Below are positions 58,342 to 64,000 of a stretch of DNA of 64,000 nucleotides, one piece after another. The notes beneath the pieces were generated by a model. That model had not been told where the DNA came from. It ran no database searches and worked only from the letters and a program-made list of their open reading frames with translations. How positions within the stretch are numbered: position 1 is the stretch's first letter; every line of letters starts with the position of its first letter. Origin of the DNA: JALORV01 sp963780715 (lineage in GTDB: Bacteria; Pseudomonadota; Gammaproteobacteria; Burkholderiales; Burkholderiaceae_F); contig CAWADK010000016.1 in NCBI GenBank assembly GCA_963780715.1, positions 248,001 through 312,000 of the forward strand. Reading direction: 5' to 3'. The position numbers and the translations under genes are program-made.

Positions 58342-59106
58342 ACGCGACGCACGGCTGGCAGGTCGCCGCATTCGTGATCCTGCCCTACCTCGCCCTCACC
58401 CTGTTCGTGGTGGGCCACATCTGGCGCTACAGGTTCGACCGCTTCGGCTGGACGAGCCGCTCCTCGCAGCTCTACGAGCGGCGCCTGCTGCTGATCGGCG
58501 CGCCGCTCTTCCACTACGGCACGCTGCTGGCGATCGTCGGCCACGCCACCGGTCTGCTGCTCCCCAAGTCGTGGACCAACGCCCTTGGCGTCCCCGAGTC
58601 GCTCTACTCGCCGTTCTCCAAGGCCGCCGGGACGACGGCCGCCGTGCTCGTCGTCGCCGGCCTCGTGGTCCTCACCGTGCGCCGCGTCGGCAGCGACCGC
58701 GTGCGGACCGTCACCTCGGCGCTCGACTGGGTCGCCATCGCGCTGCTCTGGGTCATGATCGCGCTCGGCAGTCCTGGTCACCGTCGGCTACAACGTGCTC
58801 GGCCCCGGCTACGACTACCGCGAGTCGGTGTCGCTGTGGATGCGCGGCGTCTTCTCGCTGCACCCCGACGTGAGCGACGATCGCCGCCGCGCCGTGGATC
58901 TTCCAGCTGCACGCCACCGTCGCCTGGCTGTTCCTCGCGCTGTTCCCGTTCACGCGGTTCGTGCACTTCTGGAGCGCCCCGGTCTGGTACCTCACGAGGC
59001 CGTTCGTCCTCTACCGACGGCGCAGAGGCGGACTCGTCCTCGCCCCCGGCGAGTCGCGGTCGTGGCGGACCTTCGGTCGCGACAACGGCGGGCCGCGAGC
59101 GTGTGA
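58338..59106 (+). CDS. narI: Nitrate reductase gamma subunit, cytochrome b (frameshifted)
   Basis: About 255 residues. Membrane cytochrome b that takes quinol electrons. Five spans; haem ligands by position: HYGTLLAIVGHATG (two His), WIFQLHATVAWLFLALFPFTRFVHFWSAP (two His). Extra A at 58,770 and 58,877; one more shift is needed before the stop TGA 59,104-59,106, which overlaps the next GTG (GTGA) as elsewhere in the operon. Confidence 0.88.
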
Positions 59107-59745
59107 GCGGACCCGAGCCCGACGCCGCCCGGCCGCCGACCCCTGTTCGGGCGCGAGCTCCTGCGCAGCCTGCAGCTCCCGATGCTGAGGCACCGCTACG
59201 ACGAACGCCGGGTGGTCGCCGTCTACCTGTTCGTCAACTCGGGCCTCGCCATCGGCATCATGGCGGCGCTCGCCATGGTCACCGAGCCAGCCGTTCGCCT
59301 TCCCCTCGCTGGGCCCGACGGCGTTCCTGCTCTTCTATCAGCCGCTCGCGCCCAACGCCGCGCCGCGCTCCTGCTTCTTCGGCCACCTCATCGGCGTGCT
59401 CGCCGGGTACTTCTGCGCTGGTCGTGTTCGGGCTCACGAGCACGCCGCCGAACCTCGAGGACGTCACGCCCGCGCGGGTCGGCGCGCTGGCGCCTCTCGC
59501 TGGCGCTCACGCTCTCGATCATGGCCTGGCTCGACATCCCGCACGCGCCGGCGGGCGCGACGACGCTGATCGTCTCGATCGGCCTGCTGCGCACGCCGGC
59601 GCAGCTCGCCATCCTCATGCTCGCCGTGGTGCTGCTCACGGCCCAGGGCTTCGTGATCAACCGGCTCGCCGGGCTGCACTACCCACTGTGGAAGCCGCGG
59701 CCCTCACCGCTACCGAGCGACGGGCGACCGCCGGGCGTGGTCTAG
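59103..59745 (+). CDS. HPP-family integral membrane protein (about four frameshifts)
   Basis: About 212 residues. RHRYDERRVVAVYLFVNSGLAIGIMAALAMVTEQPFAFPSLGPTAFLLF is the HPP signature (HPP-type PFAFPSLGPTAF), followed by LTSTPPNLEDVTPARVG and MAWLDIPHAPAGATTLIVSIGLLRTPAQLAILMLAVVLL. Frames change near 59,140, 59,290, 59,410 and 59,492; each is repaired by dropping one base. HPP proteins of cyanobacteria and chloroplasts were reported to move nitrite; here the gene is coupled to narI, so nitrite or nitrate transport is a reasonable inference. ATG 59182 is the alternative start. Confidence 0.8.
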
Positions 59746-59746
59746 C

Positions 59747-60220
59747 GTGACGAGTCAGCCTGTCGATCACGAGGCTCTGATACGAGCCGCCGGCGATGCG
59801 GTGATCGCCGCGGGGCCGGACGGCTCCATCCTCCTGTGGAACCGCGCGGCCGAGCGCATCTTCGGGCACACCGAACAGGAGGCGCTCGGCCGCTCCCTCG
59901 ATCTGATCGTCCCGGAGCGCTTTCGCAGCCGGCACTGGAGGGGATACCAGGAGGTCATGAGGACCGGCCGCACGCGCTACGGCGCCGAGGTGCTCCGTGT
60001 CCCGGCCGTGCACAAGGACGGGCGTACTCTCTCGATCGCCTTCACCGTCGCGCTGCTGTACGCGCCCGACGGGAAGGTCCAGGCGATCGCCGCCATCGTG
60101 CGCGACGAGACCGACCGCTGGAAGGAAGAGCGCGCACTCCAGCGGAGACTCGCCGAACTGGAGGCAGAACAGGAGGAGAGGCGCCATGGCCGTGGAGATC
60201 CGGCTGAAGCGGGCCTATGA
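59747..60220 (+). CDS. PAS-domain protein
   Basis: 157 residues, a single PAS domain: HEALIRAAGDAVIAAGPDGSILLWNRAAERIFGHTEQEALGRSLDLIVPERFR…YAPDGKVQAIAAIVRDETDRWKEERALQRRLAELEAEQEER ending in a coiled coil. No output domain, so a partner is needed. GTG starts one base after the HPP stop. Its 3' end overlaps the next gene by 35 bases. Confidence 0.88.
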   Translation: MTSQPVDHEALIRAAGDAVIAAGPDGSILLWNRAAERIFGHTEQEALGRSLDLIVPERFRSRHWRGYQEVMRTGRTRYGAEVLRVPAVHKDGRTLSIAFTVALLYAPDGKVQAIAAIVRDETDRWKEERALQRRLAELEAEQEERRHGRGDPAEAGL

Positions 60221-60548
60221 GGCTCCGTCGGCTGCCGATGGCGTGCGCATCCTGGTCGAACGCCTGTGGCCGCGGGGCCTCAGCAAAGAGAAGGCCGCCG
60301 TGGACGTCTGGCTCAAAGGGGTGGCTCCCAGCACTGCGCTGCGACGCTGGTTCGGCCACGACGCCGCCAGGTGGGAGGAGTTCCGGCGCCGCTACCGCGA
60401 GGAGCTGCGCGAGCGCCCCGACGAGCTGGAACGACTGAGGGGCCTCGTGGAGGCCGGCCCTGTGACGTTCGTCTACGGGTCCCGCGACCAGGAGCACAAT
60501 GCCGCCACGGTGCTGAAGGAGCTCGTCGAGAGCATGATGGAGACGTGA
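60186..60548 (+). CDS. DUF488 family protein
   Basis: 120 residues: EIRLKRAYEAPSAADGVRILVERLWPRGLSKEKAAVDVWLKGVAPSTALRRWFGHD, the DUF488 mark (ERLWPRG), and FVYGSRDQEHNAATVLKEL. Function unknown. AGGAGGAG stands six bases before ATG, inside the PAS coding sequence. Confidence 0.9.
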   Translation: MAVEIRLKRAYEAPSAADGVRILVERLWPRGLSKEKAAVDVWLKGVAPSTALRRWFGHDAARWEEFRRRYREELRERPDELERLRGLVEAGPVTFVYGSRDQEHNAATVLKELVESMMET

Positions 60549-60578
60549 AGGCTTCGGAGTACCGAGAGGAGGGGCGTG

Positions 60579-60917
60579 ATGCACGACGAGGCGCCTGAGA
60601 CGAGGGGTGTCGCGGTGGAGCTGCTGGCGACCGTCGACCTTGGCCCTGAGATCGAGGGCATGACAGGGCGCCAGCTTCGTATGCGCAAGGTGACCATCGA
60701 GCCGGGCGGCGTCTATGGCCCGATCCACGACCACAAGGGCAGACCCGGCACCGTCTACATCCTGCAAGGAACGATCATCGACCATCGCGACGGAGCGGCC
60801 ACGGAGTACGGGCCGGGAGTCGGCTGGCCCGAGGACAGGGACACCACCCACTGGCTCGAGAACACAGGGACGATCCCGGCGGTGGAGATCTCGGTCGACA
60901 TAGTCAGGGACGAGTAG
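60579..60917 (+). CDS. Cupin-domain protein
   Basis: 112 residues, one cupin barrel: RKVTIEPGGVYGPIHDHKGRPGTVYILQG (motif 1 with His-x-His) and GPGVGWPEDRDTTHWLENTGTIPAVEI (motif 2). Metal-binding sensor or small enzyme. Preceded by GAGGAGGGG; GTG 60576 directly before ATG is an alternative. Confidence 0.85.
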   Translation: MHDEAPETRGVAVELLATVDLGPEIEGMTGRQLRMRKVTIEPGGVYGPIHDHKGRPGTVYILQGTIIDHRDGAATEYGPGVGWPEDRDTTHWLENTGTIPAVEISVDIVRDE

Positions 60918-60933
60918 GCAGTACCCCCCGCGG

Positions 60934-60939
60934 TATACT
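60934..60939 (+). promoter_or_regulatory. −10 box of a probably leaderless gene
   Basis: TATACT ends six bases before GTG 60946. Transcription from it would begin at or next to the start codon, and there is no ribosome binding site. Leaderless genes of this layout are common in Actinobacteria. No clear −35. Confidence 0.4.
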
Positions 60940-60945
60940 GCGCCC

Positions 60946-62126
60946 GTGGAGCCCTCCTCCCGAGACGCCATCTTCAGCCGCAGCTTCTCGCTCGCGATCG
61001 TGGCGAACCTGTTCTCGTTCACGAGCATGTACCTGCTGCTGGCGACGCTGCCGCTCTACGTGGTCGCCATCGGCGGCAGTGTCTCGGACGCGGGGGTGGT
61101 CCTCGCCTGCTTCACGCTCAGCGCCGTCATCGTGCGCCCGTGGATCGGGCGCCTCTCCGAACCGCCGGGCCAAGAAGGCCATCATGCTGGTGGGCGCCGT
61201 CATGCTGGCCGCCAGCTCGCTGCTCTACGAGCCCGCCCAGTCGGTGCCCCTGGTGATGGCCGTGCGTGTCTTCCACGGCATCGGCTGGGGCGGCGTTCGG
61301 CACCGCGGCGAGCGCGCTGGCCGCGGACCTCGCCCCGCGCTCCCGCCGCGGCGAGGCGATGGGGTATCTTCGGCGTGGGCATGAACGTGGCCATGGCGGT
61401 GGGCCCGGCCCTGGGCGTGTTCCTTGTCGGCCGGACCGGCTACGGCGCCCTGTTCCTGACCGCCATGGTGCTGGCGGCCGCGGCCGCGCTGACCACGGCC
61501 GGCATCAGGGAACCGGGGCGCGAGCCCGGCGACGCGGCCCACCTGCTGGGCTGGCGCAGCTTCATCCTCCCCGCGGCGCTCTTCCCCTCCGCCGTGCTGT
61601 TCACCAACGCGCTGACCTACGCCTCGGTGGTCGCCCTGCTCCCGCTCTACGCCGAGAAGGCCGAGCTCGGCAACCCCGGCCTCTTCTTCACCGTCTTCTC
61701 GCTGCTGGTCGTGCTGGTCCTGCGCGGCCCGCTCGGACGGCTGTCGGACCGGCGGGCAGGGTCGCCGTCATCGCCCCGGGGCTGGTGTTCACCTTCGTGG
61801 CGCTCCTCGTGCTCTCGCGGGCAGAGAGTATGACCATGCTGCTGGTCGTCGCCGTGCTCTACGCGATCGGCGTCGGCGCCGCCCAGCCCACGCTCATGGC
61901 GATGACGGTCGACCGCGCCCAGCCGCAGGAGCGCGGCGCGGCGATGGGCACGTTCACTACCGCCATGGACCTCGGCATCGGCGTAGGGGCGGTCGTGTGG
62001 GGCGTGACCGCCGAGGCGTTCGGCTTCCCGGCCATGTACGTGGCCGCAAGCCTGATGGGGCTCCTCGGCGTGGCGCTGCTCCTCGCCGGGGCCGCCCGCG
62101 AAAGAAGGCTCGCTACCCGTCGGTAG
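60946..62126 (+). CDS. MFS transporter (about four frameshifts)
   Basis: About 392 residues. Twelve-span permease: SLAIVANLFSFTSMYLLLATLPLYVVAIGGS, the loop-2 motif in …RPWIGRLSDRRAKK, MNVAMAVGPALGVFLVGRTG, WRSFILPAALFPSAVLFTNAL, VLYAIGVGAAQPTLMAMTVDRAQPQERGAAMGTF. Extra bases near 61,160 (A), 61,296 and 61,360; one missing near 61,762. Substrate unknown, drug/sugar-efflux type. Confidence 0.85.
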
Positions 62127-62208
62127 ACTGCGGCAGCTTGCGCCGGCAGCTTCTCACGCCGAAAGGCCGCCGGTCCCGCCTCGGAGCGGCCCGGCGGCCG
62201 GCGGCGGC

Positions 62209-62706
62209 TCAGTCGATCGGCTCTGCGCCCTGCTGCCTGAGGCGCTCAAGGTTGTCCTTCATGGTCTTGAGCGCCTCCGGGGAGTGCCCGTGCCAGCCCC
62301 TGACCTCACCGGTCACCCGCAGCGGCTCCCGGGAGCGGTACGACTTGGTCGGGTTGCCCGGGAACTTCTTGTCGGTCAGGTTGGGATCGTCCTCGATCGG
62401 CCCGGTCGGTTCCACGAGGTAGATCCTCCCGGGACCCTCGCCGAACGCCAGTTCCGCTCCCCACGTGGCCGCGTCCAGCGTGCCGGTCAGGTAGACGTAG
62501 GCCTGTGCCCGATTCCGCCGGCCGAAGTTGGGGACATGCCCCGGGCCGATCAGGTCACCCTGCCTCAGATCGGCCTTCGTGCCGTGGTAGAACCGAGCCA
62601 CACCGGTACCGTGACACGCGGGGCACGGCTGTTCGTCGACCGTGCCCTGGCCGGCGCACACGGCGCATGGGTCCGTGACGACGAACGGCTCCGGGTCAGC
62701 GCCCAC
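62209..62706 (-). CDS. arr: Rifamycin ADP-ribosyltransferase Arr with N-terminal zinc motif
   Basis: 165 residues. The Arr domain FYHGTKADLRQGDLIGPG, YVYLTGTLDAATWGAELA, GRIYLVEPTGPIEDDPNLTD and SYRSREPLRV…GWHGHSPEAL matches NAD+–rifampin ADP-ribosyltransferases, which inactivate rifamycins. Unusually the first 35 residues carry a DnaJ-like zinc half, CAVCAGQG (14-21) and CPACHGTG (28-35). Whether this host makes or resists rifamycins is unknown. Confidence 0.88.
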   Translation of the reverse strand: MGADPEPFVVTDPCAVCAGQGTVDEQPCPACHGTGVARFYHGTKADLRQGDLIGPGHVPNFGRRNRAQAYVYLTGTLDAATWGAELAFGEGPGRIYLVEPTGPIEDDPNLTDKKFPGNPTKSYRSREPLRVTGEVRGWHGHSPEALKTMKDNLERLRQQGAEPID

Positions 62707-62708
62707 GG

Positions 62709-63173
62709 CTAGTACTCGCCCTTGATCACGAAGAACGACCCGCGGATCGTCCCCGCCAGCTTGGACTTCTGCCTGGCGAACTTGAACTTCCCCTCCAGCT
62801 CGCTCGGCACGTCCATCCCCTCCGAGAGCTTGAAGCCCACCGCCCGCTTCTTCGGGTCGTCGATCGTGTACATGACGTTGACCGCGAGGCCGCTCTCGTA
62901 GAACACGTAGGCCATCCTGATGCCGTCCACCTCGAAGAGTGACGTCTCCAGGGGCCTGGCTGCGATCTCGATGCCGCGCTCGTCCCTGAGGATCCGGTCG
63001 ACGTAGTCGAGCGTGTCCTGGCTTTCGTCGGCGCGCGTGACCGCGAATGCGTGCTTGTACTTGTTCTTGTAGTAGCGCGCCTCGTGCGCGCGGAGACCGG
63101 CGAGCGCTTCTGCCACAGGTGACGACTCCAGCCCGGCGGTGGAGACCTTCTCGAACTCGACGACGGTGGGCAC
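62709..63173 (-). CDS. Hypothetical protein (154 aa)
   Basis: GTG start with GGAGGA upstream. Soluble alpha/beta protein: TVVEFEKVSTAGLESSPVAEALAGL…FAVTRADESQDTLDYVDRIL…RMAYVFYESGLAVNVMYTIDDPKKRAVGFKL…SKLAGTIRGSFFVIKGEY. No family recognised. Adjacent to and same strand as arr (2 bases apart), so cotranscribed. Confidence 0.65.
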   Translation of the reverse strand: MPTVVEFEKVSTAGLESSPVAEALAGLRAHEARYYKNKYKHAFAVTRADESQDTLDYVDRILRDERGIEIAARPLETSLFEVDGIRMAYVFYESGLAVNVMYTIDDPKKRAVGFKLSEGMDVPSELEGKFKFARQKSKLAGTIRGSFFVIKGEY

Positions 63174-63237
63174 GCGTCCTCCTCCCGACAGCCCCCTCCG
63201 GTCCTCGCGAGCCTGCGCTTCACGTGACCGCCGGGGC

Positions 63238-63256
63238 GATATGTGGATCCATATAC
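63238..63256. promoter_or_regulatory. Palindrome-like candidate operator
   Basis: GATATGTGGATCCATATAC, centred on the perfect TGGATCCA, lies in the divergent gap between the 154-aa gene and the MFS gene. It is the only AT-rich element there. Confidence 0.3.
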
Positions 63257-63327
63257 CCGCCGTGACCTGGACGAGGCACCGCCGGCGCGATAGCGTCACC
63301 GGCGGCGGAGCGCTGGAGGGAGCGTCC

Positions 63328-64000
63328 ATGGCAGGTGCTGACGCGGCGTCGACCGGCTCGGTCTTCAAGACTGCGTTGCGCAACCCGGTCCTGGTGCGCC
63401 TCGAGCTCGCCTGGGCGGCGTTCAACGGCGCCGAGTGGGCCGTCTGGGTCTGTCTCATGGTCTACGCCTACGGCGTCGCCGGCGCCACCGGATCGGGAGT
63501 CATGGCGCTGGTCCAGCTCATTCCGTGCGCCCTCCTCGCCCCCTACATCGGCGCCTTCGCCGACCGGCGGCGACCCGGCCGCGTCCTGCTCGTCGGCTAC
63601 CTCGTCCAGGGCTGCGCCATGGCGTCGGTGGCCGGCGCCATCGCCTCCGGCGCGCCGGCCTGGGTCGTCTTCGCCCTCGCCCCGTTCGTGAATCTCGGTA
63701 TCACCGTGCCGCGACCGGCACAGGCCGCCCTGCTGCCCAGCGTCGTGCGCTCGCCGATCGAGCTCACCGCGGCCAACGTGCTCTCGAGCTGGATGGACAA
63801 CGGCAGCGTGCTGGTCGCGCCCGCCGTGGCCGGCGTGCTGCTCGGCATCGGCGGCCCGCAGCTCGCGATCGCCGTCCTCGCGACGCTGTCGTTCGCCGCC
63901 GCCCTTCTCGTGCTGCCCGTGCCTGGGTCCCTTCCGATCGACTCCGGCGAGGAACCCGGCTCGCTGACGGCACAAGTGGCTGCAGGTATCCGGGCCGTGC
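63328..64000 (+). CDS. MFS transporter, 5' part (runs off the window)
   Basis: At least 224 residues, open at the end. SVFKTALRNPVLVRLELAWAAFNGAEWAVWVCLMVYAYGVAGATGSGVMAL, IGAFADRRRPGRVLLVGY (loop motif), LAPFVNLGITVPRPAQAALLPSVV. Transporter of the actinobacterial MFS type that often ends with a cyclic-nucleotide domain; that part is outside. GGAGGGAG before ATG 63328. Confidence 0.85.
   Translation, partial: MAGADAASTGSVFKTALRNPVLVRLELAWAAFNGAEWAVWVCLMVYAYGVAGATGSGVMALVQLIPCALLAPYIGAFADRRRPGRVLLVGYLVQGCAMASVAGAIASGAPAWVVFALAPFVNLGITVPRPAQAALLPSVVRSPIELTAANVLSSWMDNGSVLVAPAVAGVLLGIGGPQLAIAVLATLSFAAALLVLPVPGSLPIDSGEEPGSLTAQVAAGIRAV

Noticed and set aside
54777..59750. A single 1,657-residue fusion of NarG, NarH, NarJ, NarI and more
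   Set aside because: The open frame merely strings together correct-frame pieces with out-of-frame GC-rich sequence; proper stops and overlapping starts of each nar gene are visible.
1..64000. CRISPR arrays, tRNA or rRNA genes, plasmid origins
   Set aside because: No spaced direct repeats, cloverleaf-type sequences, rRNA stretches or iterons were found on reading both strands; a covariance-model search was not possible.

Overview
The window is not one genome. Bases 1 to about 40,050 read as one proteobacterial chromosome segment. Gene sets such as pteridine-reductase-like SDR–folB–ttcA–COG4389 protein, birA–coaX–SPOR, the DUF3683 oxidoreductase and a PBP–aminotransferase–ybeD–lipB–lipA run point to Betaproteobacteria. 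Bases from about 40,270 to 64,000 read as a high-GC actinobacterium, with frequent GTG starts, a GerW/YtfJ sporulation protein, DUF2254, Arr and actinobacterial-type narGHJI. Between them lies about 210 bp that encodes, on the minus strand, a piece of a methanogen protein (methanogenesis marker protein 6 type). Both flanking proteins are cut mid-sequence, so the simplest reading is a chimeric assembly of three organisms from an anoxic community.

Proteobacterial part (1-40,050). It is mostly housekeeping: GST and tRNA CCA-adding enzyme; serine hydrolase; orphan ParA-type ATPase; two small c-type cytochromes; HIT protein; COG1565 methyltransferase; SDR–folB–ttcA and a COG4389 membrane protein; threonine deaminase; SrkA kinase; a 1,314-residue FAD/Fe-S oxidoreductase; GNAT–HIT pair; birA–coaX–SPOR operon on the minus strand; VanZ protein; ferredoxin–hydrolase pair; D-Ala-D-Ala carboxypeptidase, class IV aminotransferase, ybeD, lipB and lipA (lipoate synthesis and transfer); and a truncated cyclic beta-glucan synthase that ends at the junction.

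Actinobacterial part (40,270-64,000). It starts with an ABC-2 permease whose partner genes are missing. Then come two broken tyrosine recombinases, a lipoprotein, GerW, a methyltransferase, a duplicated His/Met/Trp-rich secreted protein, a cyclic-nucleotide-binding protein, a CDF metal exporter and several gene relics (40-50 kb). DUF2254, an NTF2-like protein and a membrane protein follow. The central unit is narGHJI (respiratory nitrate reductase), coupled by overlapping stop/start codons to an HPP-family membrane protein, a PAS protein, DUF488 and a cupin. The window closes with an MFS transporter, an Arr-type ADP-ribosyltransferase carrying a DnaJ-like zinc motif, a small protein, and the start of a second MFS gene.

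Sequence quality matters here. At least 16 genes or fragments need single-base corrections to restore a conserved frame. Most corrections remove one extra base, and nine of the extra bases are an A on the + strand whichever strand the gene is on. I read these as sequence errors, not biology. No rRNA, tRNA, CRISPR array or intact insertion sequence was seen.
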